From Aquilaria yunnanensis (lineage: Eukaryota > Streptophyta > Magnoliopsida > Malvales > Thymelaeaceae): a stretch of 64,000 nucleotides of DNA. The position numbers and the translations under genes are program-made. The notes under the pieces were generated by a model. It searched no databases, was not told where the DNA came from, and saw only the letters and a list, made by a program, of their open reading frames with translations. Shown here one piece after another: positions 1-11,439 of this stretch; position 1 is the first letter of the stretch; every line of letters starts with the position of its first letter. The stretch lies in the NCBI GenBank assembly GCA_039654915.1, contig CM077599.1:85769001-85833000 (forward strand), written 5' to 3'.

Positions 1-3000
1 ACGGGCGTGTTCAACGGAGCGGCGATGGTGTACCTGAGCTACATCGGTTATGATGCCGTCTCAACGATGGCGGAGGAGGTCCGAAACCCTGTGAAGGACA
101 TCCCAATCGGGGTTTCGGGTTCGGTCATCATCGTCACCGTCCTCTACTGCCTCATGGCGGCTTCCATGTCGAAGCTTCTGCCATACGACATGGTAAGGGG
201 GTAGAAGAAATTACGGATTTTCATTTCAGGGATTGTGTTTGTTAATTATGGGAAATGGGGGCGCAGATTGACGAGGAGGCGCCGTTTGCGGCGGCTTTCG
301 GGGGGCGGTGGGAGTGGGTGTCGAGGGTGATAGGAGTAGGGGCGAGCTTCGGGATCGTGACGTCGCTGCTGGTGGCGATGCTGGGGCAGGCTCGGTACAT
401 GTGCGTGATCGGAAGGTCGAGGGTGGTCCCGGCATGGTTCGCTCGGGTCCACCCCCGGACGTCGACGCCTGTCCACGCCTCCGCCTTTCTTGGTAAGTCC
501 ATTTCTATCTCTAACTTCAAATCTTTAACTAGAATACGATTAAGCAGTTATTTTCAAGTAATTAAACATGTGGATTTGTTTGTATTGTGGTGTTGATGAG
601 AGTTGAGTGGTCTGGGCTGGAACCGAACCGGGCGAGGCTCTGGCTCAGTTCACTTCAACTCGATGTGCGTGATTCTGCGAGCGCCGTGGCGTGCTCGTTG
701 CGCATCCTCTCGTCTCGTCTCGTGTGTTTAAATTTATTGGCTTGAGCTACAAGCAGTTGGGCCTGGTCCCACTCTGGGCTTTTTGTGACGATTTTCAATT
801 CCACGAATATCGTTCTGTTTCTTTTGGGTAATAGCTAGTCTTGTACCTTTCTTAAGACGGTCCATAAATTAGAGTGATCTTATTATTATTATTATTCCTT
901 AGAATAAAGCAAGGAGGAGTATTTATCTTAGGGTGTTGATGGAGTACTATATTCTGCTAGAATGAAATTATCATCCAATCAATTCATCACACCGCAGAGG
1001 AGCATGTTACTGCGGAAAAAGTTATGCAGAATTTCTTATCTTCGCTTCTTTGCTGTCCAATGAGATCTAAATCTAAATGCAACAACAAAGTGCAACGATT
1101 TGGGGTTGGGATTAGGAGACGATAAAAACAAGTTACTAGTAGAAGATTCCAAGGCCTCACAATTAAAAAAATCAAAGGGGTGGTGGTCATAACGAGTCAA
1201 TGGTCTCTCCATCATCACTGGCTCAGAAAAGGGTTCGTACTTTAATATTCGTAACTATTACCAACTATGGAGTAGAAAAGGAAAGGGTTGATCATACTTG
1301 GGTTTCAAGTCCATTCTCATTCCCTTGAAGAGGGAAAACAAGGGCTTCATCTAAACCCCTTAACTTTTGCTTGAAAATGTCAAGTAGCTGCGGTTTTTTC
1401 TACATTTTCCTTTCTTACCTCATGGCTTTCAGCTATCATTTTTTTTTCAAAGGTAACGGATTACAAAATATAATATGAATCTCGAATTTCAAAAGTCTTC
1501 CGAAATAGTAATGCTAAAAGCTCTTAAGAACTTTGTATTAAAATTCTACTATAAAATTTTACACTTGAAAAAGAGAATAAGACCTGTTACTTTTTCCCAC
1601 TCAATTAATTCATGCTACACAAGTTTTTGTACAAGGCTCAGTAAGGTTTTATATGTTTACCAGATTTCATTTGTGAAACTATTGCATTTAAGTTTATGCG
1701 CCAGAAAGAGAAAATCCCGTGCATTAGTGGTATGGTACATGTAGCATTTAGATGCGTCCAGAAAACACTTGCACGTTCATGTGGCATTACAAGACAATTA
1801 AGCATGTAAAGAAACCCTTATTCACTGTTGATTTGACCTCCATGACATAGCCCTGTCCACACACTTCTAGCCGTATTTGCCCTTTTCTTTTCATATTTCG
1901 TGCTTTGCTTTTGGAGCTTTGGTCAAATGTTGCAGGTCAATGCCGGATCACTAAGTCACTGTGATTTGCAAGCCATAATGGGTGGGAAGCTGGATGTGAG
2001 CGAGCATTATTTTTCTGTTTGGGTCAGCTAATATGTTTTTTAGGCACCTATTTTTTTCAAGCGATTAGGAAATATGTCCGTGAAGGTGTGGTTTAGATTG
2101 GTCCAGCAATCTCAATTGGATCAGATATGCCACAGATCATAAAAGTTATGAATTATATATAGCCCTTAGATGAAAATGACCTGTGTCCACAAGGTCATAA
2201 TCAGGGTTCCCTAGACATGGATAAGGTTAATCACTTCGATGAGCCTGGTTCTTTTGGGTGGTTCAACTGCTTGTGCACTTGTCTTTTGACATAATATATA
2301 CCATGATCTTTTGTTCTCTTTGGTCCTGTCTCCTCTCTCTCCCTGTTTTATTGCCTTGACCTGTCGTTTTCTGAGCTAAAAACCAATCTTTCTGTTAATT
2401 TGGTTAACTTGGAGGCGTAAAGGTTGTCTTTTTTCTGTTCCTTTGACAAATTGTGAATGCTTTTCTTCTCAGGAATCTTCACAGCCGCCATTGCCCTTTT
2501 CACGGATCTGAATGTCCTCCTGAATCTGGTATCTATCGGCACACTCTTTGTGTTTTACATGGTGGCAAATGCTGTGATCTACAGGCGTTATGTTGTGGTG
2601 GGGACAACGAAACCATGGCCGACCTTATCCTTCCTCTGCTTGTTCTCACTGACATCCGTCATATTTGCCCTGTTTTGGCATTTCGCACCGGCAGGGAATC
2701 GGAAAGCCTTCATTCTAGCAGCCTGTGCTCTAATAGCGGCCGCGATTACACAAATATTCTGGTACATGGTACCGGAGGTGCGAAAACCCGAGTTCTGGGC
2801 AGTGCCATTGATGCCATGGATACCCTGCATATCAATCTTCTTGAACATATTTCTGTTAGGGTCACTGGATGGAGCGTCCTACGTGAGGTTTGGATTCTTT
2901 TCAGCATTAGCAGTGCTTGTGTATGTGTTTTACAGTGTTCATGCCAGCTTCGACGCCGAAAGAGACGGTGCGTTGGGTGACAAGGATGTGGAGATGATAA

Positions 3001-3041
3001 GAGAATCAGCAGAAAGGGAGGACCCTGGGCAAAAGGTGTAG
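1..3041 (+). CDS. CAT6: Cationic amino acid transporter, CAT5/6/7/8-like (3' part, partial)
   Basis: This is the C-terminal part of a multi-pass membrane transporter for cationic amino acids (APC superfamily, plant CAT family). Three coding exons join in frame: 1-192 (open at the left edge, donor GTAAGG, phase 0), 267-492 (acceptor after GCGCAG, donor GTAAGT, splitting a Gly codon) and 2473-3041 (stop TAG). Recognisable family segments are SYIGYDAVSTMAEE in the first exon, SLLVAMLGQARYMCVIGRS in the second and NLVSIGTLFVFYMVANA in the third. Several long hydrophobic membrane segments follow, then a hydrophilic acidic tail. Introns are 193-266 and 493-2472; the long one carries no ORF I can support. 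The motif match is strongest to the CAT6/CAT7 group from memory, and the neighbouring PPR gene also fits the Arabidopsis CAT6 locus. No break is seen in the visible exons. The N-terminal membrane segments lie left of the window. Confidence 0.92.
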
Positions 3042-4428
3042 AGTTTCTTTTGTCAAAAAAAAACCTCTTTTTTGGTTGGGTGGAGGTGGAAAAGGAGGGA
3101 ATTAGATAAAGAGGAATAGATAGGGAGAGGGAGAGAACAGGATTAGGTTGAATTCTGGGAGGAAGTGGCAGAGCAAGTTGTATAGGTTGTTGGTGTTGTG
3201 AAGGATGATGCTGTGCTCTGTTCTGGTCGGCTTATCCTGTTTTGTACATGTTGTGAATTGTCACCTCATCTAATGGGATCGGGAGGTTGACATTTCTCAT
3301 TAGTAAAATTTGCCAAATTATGTACATGTAGATGCTCTAAAACTCCAAAAAGGTTCCGGATTCTCTATTTAACTTGGGATTTGGGGTTGAAAGTGGAAGG
3401 AAAGTGATTTTCATTGTCGAAAGGGGCCAAATTTAAGCTCACACAAAATTTATATGGGGTGCCAATTAGAGCCCTACTGCCCTAACTGCATTTTATATGT
3501 AGAATTGTGTTCTATCTTTTTTTCACTTTGATTGCGTGGTAACCCAATTGGCATATAGATCACCATGCTATGTGGTCAGCCTCTTTTCAGTCAACATAAA
3601 AGTTTTACATACCATAGTAGTATATAAGTAATAGAAAAAATTATAATTACCTTATGAGGTTTTTTCTAATCTATAGTTTGTTAATTTGTTTTTAAAAACT
3701 TATATTTTACCTCCGATTCTTTTATACTATTTGATAGAAACTTTGAAACTGTAATTAAAACTGTATGATAATCATTTTTAGTAATATTAGTTTCTCCAAT
3801 AATTTTTATAGTTAATAAAAAATTTTAATTATCAATTTTTTCTTTTTATAAATGCATCTATTTTCTTGTAAATGTATATCAGTATTTTTTAAAAATCATT
3901 TAACTATGAAAAAAATTAAAAATCATGAAATTATTGGAATATAGTTATCGGACATTTTAATTTAAGGTTTTAGAAGTTGTTGTTAGACACTATAAAAAAA
4001 GTATGGGATAAAGTGTAAGTTTTTTAAAATATATGGAGTAAAGTGTAAGTTTTTTAAAATAGGTAGGGTAAGATATAAGTTAGATCAAACTATAGGAGTG
4101 CTTTTGTAATTTACAGTAAGTAATATTGTTTCTTTTAAAACCATTATATAATAGTTAACTCTTTTCATCTTGTGGAGGTTGTCGGCAAGCCTGACCCCAC
4201 AGTAGTTGATAAGATTTCATGGTAAAACTTTTTTCGTCGTGCAAAAAGCAAGAAGATATATAATTATAGATGCTATTAGTTTTTCAAAATTTAATATTTT
4301 ACGAGAACATCTTGATAATCACAGCAGGTGATTGGATTAAAGAGTTTACATATTAAAAAACCATATTTTGACTTCAAATAAATACGGGCATAAAAGATGA
4401 CTCGCACGATGTCACGATAAAAGACAAC
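3042..4428. other. AT-rich intergenic region downstream of the transporter gene
   Basis: No ORF here resembles a protein. The first few hundred bases are the likely 3' UTR of the transporter. At 4005-4065 a roughly 30-bp unit (AAAGTGTAAGTTTTTTAAAA) is repeated in tandem. The stretch around 3640-4115 may be an old inverted-repeat element, but the pairing of its ends is weak. Confidence 0.5.
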
Positions 4429-4630
4429 CACTATAAGAAAATGTAAAAATGTGGATAAAAACAGAGACCGAGTTTTTGGTTGCCGATCACTCACAAAAAA
4501 ACACATTAAGGTTGTCAGTCAGTCGTAAAACTCTGGTCATTAAATTTTTAACGACTAATTGCAATTGCCAGTTGATTATCAAAAAGTAAAAAATTAACCA
4601 TTTGACAACTGAATAGCCGGATTTATAGTG
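4429..4630. mobile_element. Small CACTA-like miniature element
   Basis: The 202-bp segment begins CACTATAAGAAAATG and ends with TTATAGTG, so the termini are inverted copies starting with CACTATAA, as in CACTA (En/Spm) transposons. It is too short to encode anything. The flanking trinucleotides (AAC and TAG) do not match, so no target duplication supports it. Confidence 0.45.
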
Positions 4631-5374
4631 TAGCAAATTCTCTTAATCTAAGTTATTGGAAATCATTTCATTGTTTAATTGTTTTGTTGCATGATCATAT
4701 GTGCAGTCCCATCCTATTGCCGAAAAGATTCTCAACGCTTCCCGTAGTCTCTTTTGGCACTTAATTCACAATAATGTCATGTTTGACTCAACCTGAATAT
4801 GTATTTGTTTAAAATATAAGTTTAATTACTCTAAGATGACTTATTACAATTTTTATGAATTCCTTGTGAACTAATGTCATTTGAAAGTTAATGTTATACT
4901 TAGTCATTTGAAAGTACAATAATTTATTGAATAATATTTTTTATAATATAATTCAAATTTTATGAACTTTTTACTTAGTCAACATATACAAAAATAATAA
5001 AAAATGGTCATAGTAATAAAAATGTTATTCGGTGAATTATTAAATCTATATAGTATTAGCTTTTAATGAAATTGATTCCGAATTAAAAAACTATAAAAAT
5101 AGAAATAATTCATGATAAATGAATCCAACTTAGGGTGAGTTGTTTTTGCTGTTATTGTTGTTGTTATTATTGTTATTATTATTATTATTATTATTATTGA
5201 AATTTTCTTCGGAAGGATAACTAAATAATTTAAAAGTTAATGTGAATCTTGAGATAGAAAAGAAAGAAAGGAAGATTTACAAATAACTATCTGGACATCA
5301 TTCGGCATTTTACATTTACAATTTTTACAACAGACAGTAACTAAGACAATTGAAAAAATGAGACATCTTATATA
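4631..5374. other. AT-rich intergenic DNA with a TTA microsatellite
   Basis: No coding signal seen. A (TTA/TTG)n microsatellite lies at 5161-5199. Confidence 0.5.
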
Positions 5375-5678
5375 CTCCCTCCGTCTCATAAAATCTGTCT
5401 TCTTTGATAATGCACGCAAATTAAGATTTATCTACTTTTTACTTCTTTCTTTTAATATAAAACTATTAGTTTATTTATTTTTATACATGTACTTATCTAC
5501 TTTTTAATGTGCCCTACATACTTTCACTTTTTAACTTACTCAACTTTCTCTCCTTTCAGTAAATGAAATATATATAAAATAATAAAAAAGTTACCTTATT
5601 TGGAAATATAGAAATGAGACAACTATTTTGAAACTGCCAAAAAAAGAATAGATGCCAACTATTATGAAACGGAGGGAG
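5375..5678. mobile_element. Stowaway-like MITE (Tc1/mariner type)
   Basis: A 304-bp non-coding element. It starts CTCCCTCCGTCTCATAA and ends with the near-perfect inverse TTATGAAACGGAGGGAG, and is flanked by TA on both sides (5373-5374 and 5679-5680). This terminal sequence and the TA target are the hallmarks of plant Stowaway MITEs. Internal sequence is AT-rich and has no ORF of note. Confidence 0.85.
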
Positions 5679-6187
5679 TACATATTTTCCTATGAAGACT
5701 TTGCAAAAATTAATTGTGAAGTTTTTCAGATGACATTTAAATGGACCCATTTAGCTTCAATTAGCTGTATAAAAACTGACTCACTAATTTATAGTTCCGC
5801 AAGGTAGAAGAGGCCCATGGAAGCGGGCCTTGATGTTGGGCCATTCTGATTCTGATTGAGTCTGTTCGTTTGGGTTGTCTACAGGCCTAAATCCAGTTTT
5901 GCCCCTGAAACTTGCTAACTCAGACTTTTTTCCTTTGTACTTTAAATCCACCCGAGTCACCCCTCAAATTTTGTCAAGTCAGTTATTTTAGCCCCTCAAC
6001 GGAGAGACACGAGTCATGTGCATTATTTCATTGCAGAAGTGATCATTTTGATTCAAAAAGGCTAGGTTGTTAGTGGAGGAAACGTGAAGAACTAAGGAAA
6101 AAATACTTTATTTTCCACATGTTAGTTGAGTTCAATGAAAATACCAATTTAAGTCATTACTTTTTATTTTCTATTTTGTTCCAGTAA
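5679..6187. other. Intergenic DNA with a possible inverted-repeat element end
   Basis: No gene seen. The stretch 5882-6000 (CCTAAATCCAGTTTTGCCCC, then repeated 'cccctcaa' phrases) resembles the terminal repeats of the elements at 6197-7101 and 44929-45454. I could not find a matching opposite end. Confidence 0.35.
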
Positions 6188-6196
6188 TAAAAGAAA

Positions 6197-7101
6197 GGCT
6201 TAACTGCAGAAACAGCCCCTGAAGTTGGCCAACTCGAGCGAGTTGGTCCAAAACTCAGCACTCAGTAAAAATTGGCCCCTCAACTTTGAAAAAGTTAGCA
6301 GTTAAGTCCACATGCTACAGTAATTGGCGGTTGGCGTTTGGAGAGGCTGAAGTGGCAGTTAGCGGTTGAGGTGGATTTAACGTGGCCCTGCCTTGTCCGC
6401 ATCAGTGTGGTCAGTTTCTTTCAAGTGTGAGTCAACGATTCCGATTAGAGCAAGTTTCGTCGTTGTGGAGGTCCCGTCGTCATGGCTGCCACCCACCCGT
6501 CATCATGGCCGCCGAAAATCACTCTTCTACGTGCCGCCGCCTCGTTCACACAGGGAGAAGAGGAAGATCAGAAAGTTCAAGAAGACGATTCGCCACGCTT
6601 TGCGCAAGGCCTACGATCCGAGTCACGACCATGAATCAAAGAGCAGTCTGCAAGGCAGACAAAGATGGACTCGGAGGTCGAAGACTGAATTTTTAGCTCT
6701 AACAGCTGTGGTTGCGGCTTTTATCTCGGACTCCTACTACGGCGTCATCTTAATGGCAATGAATGAGTCTTCCGGTCTCTCAATTGAGCGATTCGTCAGC
6801 GAAGGAGGCAATTCGTCATCGGAGGAGATTGCAGCGACCTTCTTTGTTTCTTCTTGGCCAACGAAAATGGTGGACATGGCTGCAGTATGATGTAGAATGG
6901 CGGTGGTGGCAGTTCGTTGCTAGAGAAGGCGATTACAAACTGCCACTTCAGCCTCTCCAAACTCCAACCGTCAATTACTGTAGCACATAGACTGAGCTGC
7001 TAATATTTTCAAAGTTGAGGGGTCAATTTTCACTGAGATCTGAGTTTTGGACCAACTCGCTCGAGTTGGTCAAGTTTAGGGGCTGTTTCTGCAGTTAAGC
7101 C
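6197..7101. mobile_element. Non-autonomous Mutator-like element (Pack-MULE candidate)
   Basis: A 905-bp element with terminal inverted repeats of about 165 bp, beginning GGCTTAACTGCAGAAACAG and ending in its inverse. The 9 bases TAAAAGAAA occur exactly on both sides (6188-6196 and 7102-7110). A 9-bp duplication with long TIRs is diagnostic of the Mutator superfamily. The core (about 6380-6930) is clearly more GC-rich than the surroundings and is open on the + strand from 6393 to 6890, without an ATG near the start and without a protein family I recognise. No transposase is present. The core could be a captured gene fragment, but this is inference. Confidence 0.85.
6393..6890 (+). other. Open reading stretch inside the Mutator-like element, origin unknown
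   Basis: About 165 codons are open between stops, with no ATG until far into the frame. The product would be rich in Arg, Lys and Ser (for example HREKRKIRKFKKTIRHALRK), with a short hydrophobic patch near residue 105. A second frame is also open for about 100 codons (6382-6696), as is common in GC-rich sequence. I do not recognise the protein and do not claim a gene. It matters only as possible captured sequence between the two inverted repeats. Confidence 0.25.
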
Positions 7102-7361
7102 TAAAAGAAATAATAATATCTTTATTTCTGTGACAGAAGCTAATCACATGGCTGTACATGACTTATCTTGAACAGTTGAGAAAGTAAAACTTCCCGATTT
7201 ACAAAGTTTGAATGGTGACTTCTAGTTTAGGTGCAAAAGATGTAAGTAAAGTTGGAGCAACAAAAAGGTTAGGCCAAGGCCTTCCTGATTCCTGACAATA
7301 ACTCTTCTGTTCTCGCGAATCAACAAGGTTTGAGCAGCAAGAGGGTATTTAGGCCCGCTTG

Positions 7362-9281
7362 ATGCTTTTAGTTGAACTCAATGGTTTCTCTTCTGTTCTT
7401 GCGAATTCCTACATGACAACTTCTGTCAGATCCAAGCAGAGGTTTTGTAATTTCTTCTGGTCACTTAGAAGCAACTTCTATGGGACAGCTACTGCTGAAA
7501 CTGAAGCACCCATTAAGCGCCACATATTTTGGGCAACACGAAATATTACCCAAGTTTCAGACTTGCACCAATTCTTACAATTATGCGCCAGAAACAGAGC
7601 AGCAGCTGGAGGCAAAGCTTGCCATGCCAGGATGATCTCTATTGGCTTAAGACCGGACACTCTGACTTCGAACATGCTTATGAATATGTACGCCAAGTGC
7701 GGTCTCCTGGAATGTGCTCGAAGAGTGTTCGACGAAATGCCCAAGAGAAGCTTGGTTTCGTGGAACACTTTGATAGGTTCTTATGCCAAGCACGAGAAGG
7801 TGACAGAAGCGCTTTGCCTCTTCGTTTTTATGCTAAGGGAGGGAAGTGCATTAAGCGAGTTCACCATGTCATCTGTTGTTTGTGCCTGCGCAGCAAAATG
7901 TGCTCTTCTTGAGTGTAGGCAGCTCCATGGTTTCTCCATAAAGGCCATGGTGGACTCCAACTCTTTTGTGGGAACTGCTCTGCTTGATGTTTATGCCAAA
8001 TGTGGTTTGGTAAGAGAAGCCACCCATGTTTTCGACAGCATGCCGGAGAGGAATGTTGTTACTTGGACCTGTATGGTGGCTGGTTATGTCCAGAATGAGT
8101 TATATGAGAAGGCTTTGTTGTTTTTCCGACGCGCACAAGAAGTGGAAATAAAACATAATCAGTTTATGTTCTCATCGATTGTTTCTGCCTGTGCAGGGCT
8201 GGCCGCTTCTATTGAAGGAAAACAGGTGCATGCTCTTATGCTTAAAACTGGGTTCTATTCAAACATATATACTGCTGCTTCTCTTACCGACATGTATGGA
8301 AAATGTGGATGCATTAGAGAGGCTTACATTGTGTTTACCGACATAGAGGATAAAAATGTTGTTTCATGGAATGTCATGATTTCCGGTTTTGCTAAGCATG
8401 CTCGCGCAATGGAGGCAACAATTTTGTTTGAGAAGATGCAGCAGTTTGGCCTCTGCCCTAATGAACTGACGTACATTTCATTGTTATCTGCTTGCAGTCA
8501 TATTGGATCTGTTGAGACGGCTGAGAGCTATTTCAGCCTCATGGTTGAGGAACATAGCCTGTCTCCAAATGTCATTCATTATTCGTGCATGGTGGATATT
8601 CTTGGCCGAGCTGGGAAGATATCTGAAGCTTTTGATTTGATCAGAAGGATGCCATTTGAAGCTACTGCTTCCATCTGGGGCTCACTCTTGGCTTGTTGCA
8701 GGGTCTATGGGAACCTTGAGTTGGCCGAAATTGCAGCTAAACATTTGTTTGATATGGAACCTGACAACGCGGGAAACCATATTTTGCTTGCAAATATATA
8801 TGCAGCGAATAAAAGATGGGATGAAGTTGCAAGATCAAGGAAGCTTCTGAAAGAAACAATTGTGAAAAGGGAAAGGGGTAAGAGTTGGATTGAAATAAAG
8901 AACGAGGTTCATACATTTACTGCTGGAGAGAGAAACCACCCTAGAATCAACGAAATTTACAAAGATTTGGATTCTTTGGTTGAAAAGATGAACAAGTTTG
9001 GTTATGAATTTCAAACCGAACACGATCATCATGACGTGAAAGAGTCTGAAAAGCAAGAGCTTTTGAAGCATCATAGTGAGAAGCTAGCTCTAGTGTATGG
9101 TCTAATGTCCCTGCCCGGTAGTGCCCCTATTAGGATTATGAAGAATCTCAGGATTTGTGGGGATTGCCATACTTTTGTGAGACTGGCGTCCAGCATTACA
9201 GGAAGGGAAATTATTGTGAGGGATATAAACAGGTTTCACCATTTTAGGAACGGATCTTGTTCTTGTAACAATTTTTGGTGA
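7362..9281 (+). CDS. DYW-class pentatricopeptide repeat protein (At5g04780-like)
   Basis: An intronless gene for a PLS-class PPR protein of 639 residues, starting at the first ATG of the frame (7362). The N-terminal ~60 residues look like an organelle transit peptide (few acidic, many Ser/Arg/Phe residues). Tandem PPR motifs run from about residue 70 to 470 (repeated phrases such as NMYAKCG, DVYAKCG, MYGKCG). The E/E+ region and then a DYW cytidine deaminase-like domain follow. The zinc-binding HSEKLAL motif and CGDCH are both present, and the protein ends GSCSCNNFW, a variant of the usual CSCGDYW. Such proteins select C-to-U editing sites in mitochondrial or plastid RNA. The phrases ARNITQVSDLHQFLQLCARN and HYSCMVDILGRAG match my memory of Arabidopsis At5g04780. 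The ORF is undamaged; the editing target is unknown. Confidence 0.93.
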   Translation: MLLVELNGFSSVLANSYMTTSVRSKQRFCNFFWSLRSNFYGTATAETEAPIKRHIFWATRNITQVSDLHQFLQLCARNRAAAGGKACHARMISIGLRPDTLTSNMLMNMYAKCGLLECARRVFDEMPKRSLVSWNTLIGSYAKHEKVTEALCLFVFMLREGSALSEFTMSSVVCACAAKCALLECRQLHGFSIKAMVDSNSFVGTALLDVYAKCGLVREATHVFDSMPERNVVTWTCMVAGYVQNELYEKALLFFRRAQEVEIKHNQFMFSSIVSACAGLAASIEGKQVHALMLKTGFYSNIYTAASLTDMYGKCGCIREAYIVFTDIEDKNVVSWNVMISGFAKHARAMEATILFEKMQQFGLCPNELTYISLLSACSHIGSVETAESYFSLMVEEHSLSPNVIHYSCMVDILGRAGKISEAFDLIRRMPFEATASIWGSLLACCRVYGNLELAEIAAKHLFDMEPDNAGNHILLANIYAANKRWDEVARSRKLLKETIVKRERGKSWIEIKNEVHTFTAGERNHPRINEIYKDLDSLVEKMNKFGYEFQTEHDHHDVKESEKQELLKHHSEKLALVYGLMSLPGSAPIRIMKNLRICGDCHTFVRLASSITGREIIVRDINRFHHFRNGSCSCNNFW

Positions 9282-9547
9282 AATATTACACCCTTTGATG
9301 ACAAAACTGTTTCCTTTGTCAAATTATAACAGTTAGATTATATCATAGGAAATCGCCTGAACCGAAAGCCCACTTCCTTTCCATGCACCATACCTACCAA
9401 CGGCCTCTGGTTTATATTGGCAATTAGACCAAGCTTGACTTATACTCAATGGCGGACCCAGCATTTTTCACAAAATAGGGGCAAAAACAGATATTTTTTA
9501 ATCTTTAGTTCCAACAATTATTATGGGGAGGGTCTAAACGTACGATA
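9282..9547. other. PPR 3' flank
   Basis: Presumed 3' UTR and downstream DNA of the PPR gene. No other feature is seen. Confidence 0.5.
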
Positions 9548-9759
9548 CTGCATACATCTCAAATTCTTTGCTCTATTTCAAATTTTTTTTACTTAAGTTT
9601 GACTTAAATTTATTTGTATTATAATTTAATAAAAATATTTTAGAAAATTATATTTAAAAACTACAATTCTTGTAATTTCTAAGTATAATAATATAAATAA
9701 TTTAAGTCAAGCTTAAATTAAAAAATTAAAATAGAACAAAAAATTTGGAACAGATGTTG
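9548..9759. mobile_element. Stowaway-like MITE with long inverted repeats
   Basis: The left arm (ACATCTCAAATTCTTTGC, then a T-rich tract to CTTAAGTTTGACTTAAAT) pairs with the right arm through about 55 bases. TA flanks both ends (9546-9547 and 9760-9761). There is no coding capacity. The inner motif TTTGACTTAAAT is shared with the similar element at 37254-37468, suggesting one family. Confidence 0.6.
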
Positions 9760-10312
9760 TAATTTTTAATTGGAATCCCGCTCTAACTGAAGTCAGAGGG
9801 ACATCATCACTTACTTATTTTTCTTCTTATGATCGAAGTTTATGTTAACTTTTAATTGTCCAAAAAGGCCGACTGGGAACAACTCCGAAAAGCTGGAGGG
9901 GTTATCAGGGAGAAGAGCGAGCATTTGGGCAAATTTGGTAGAAATGCTGAAAATTGAGGATTATTTAGGATTGATTCTTTGAGCTAAGTATACGAGTGAG
10001 CATTATTCGGACAAAATAAAAAAGAATGATTATATTTAGATAAAATGGTTCGATTTCTTTTCTTGTTCAGTCGGTTCCGATCAACATTGAATTCTATATT
10101 CAATTATTGGATCAGTTATTGGACATATATTTAAATCCAAATAAACCAAATAGGCTGAATAGTAATAAATATTTTTTTATTATCTATAATGACCATATAT
10201 ATATAAAGTTATTTCCTACTAATTTTTACCATTATTTATATTGACCCTATGTATATAAAACTATTTTCTACTAATTTCAAACAATATGTTGTCTATCTTT
10301 CTTTAATTTTAA
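9760..10312. other. Intergenic DNA left of the Helitron
   Basis: AT-rich, with short 'cggttccgat' style phrases that recur elsewhere in the window (for example near 25500-25670). No gene is supported. Confidence 0.4.
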
Positions 10313-10535
10313 ACTAATTTCATAACCCGTCTAACGGATGGGTCAGTAGTTCATAAAAAAAAATGCGGCTTTTTTTTTAAAGGGTCTTATCTAACATAGA
10401 TTTCTTTTGATAGGGTTTACCTATGATGTTAAACTTTAAATTTTAATAAAAAGATGTAATGCATTCAATTTTGCACATTATATGACTGAGAGGAATACAA
10501 GATTAAAGATAAATGATATCATTAATAGTGAACGC

Positions 10536-10570
10536 CAATAATAATAATAATAATAACAATAATAATAATA
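10536..10570. repeat. (AAT)n microsatellite
   Basis: An interrupted run of AAT trinucleotides near the Helitron 3' end. Confidence 0.85.
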
Positions 10571-10603
10571 TGTCCATTGTCAGACAACATCAAAGGCTTA
10601 GGA

Positions 10604-10622
10604 GATAACCCGTCTAATGGAC
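10604..10622. other. Second Helitron-3'-end-like hairpin
   Basis: The sequence AACCCGTCTAATGGACAGGG closely resembles the hairpin at 10325-10344 (both share AACCCGTCTAA). It may mark an alternative 3' end or an older terminus. The base that would follow the terminal CTAA on the minus strand is G, not the expected T. Confidence 0.3.
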
Positions 10623-11439
10623 AGGGAATTTGCTCATACAAGAGCGTCTGATATGATTATAAGGCGCAAAGAATATTTAATATTTCACATGAACACAGAA
10701 GTACATAGCGATGTGTTGTACATTTGTATTGATTGGGGAAGAAAGTCATATTATATAAGGATCTTCTATCTTCGGAAACTCTGCAGCAACATCAAAGTTT
10801 TCTACTAATTCGATCCTGTGACCATTAGAAGTGTGAGTAACATTGGAAACAATGTTGGTGTTCAGTTGAAGTGTAAAAAAAGTATGAATGCATGGGGCAA
10901 AGTAAATAAAGATGTGATGCAAGGTAAGACATACCAGTCATGGGCTGCAATAATTTGATATAAGAAACCAGCATTTGTAGCTCGAGCTGTAGATGGTGAA
11001 GGGGAATCCTTTAATTTCAACTTGATGGAAATTGTGTTTAAAACATAAGATTTTGTTATATTTTGTACTAATAAATGAATGTACGTCTCATCTTCCTCAC
11101 AAAGCTGAAGCAATTTCAAGTTCAGGAGCGAATGATGTGTCAACACATTGCTGCGCAGAATCCCGAGAATTGGAAGCGCCAAGGAGACTGCAATATGACA
11201 AAGAAGGAAGATGAGTTACCAACAATATTAAGTAATGTGTGGAGAAAGTAGATTAGCATTTATGACATACAGTTGAACAGATTGAGAAGGGAAATTAAGT
11301 GGAGAAGGTGGTGCAGGTGCATCTGGCTATGGGGACTGAGAATGAGATTGATGTATCTGCTGACTTGGGCGCTGCAATAGGCAATAAACAGTTTACTATC
11401 TTGGGGGAAAGAAATGACGTATGTGCAGGAAATGGATAA

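Noticed and set aside
1475..1744. 89-codon ORF in the long intron of the transporter gene
   Set aside because: AT-rich, no known domain, within an intron. Chance ORF.
3636..4120. Possible long inverted-repeat element after the transporter
   Set aside because: The right half resembles the arms of other elements here, but the left arm pairs too poorly and no target duplication is seen.
7478..9074. Minus-strand and out-of-frame ORFs across the PPR gene
   Set aside because: They are shadows of the 639-codon gene and have no family features.
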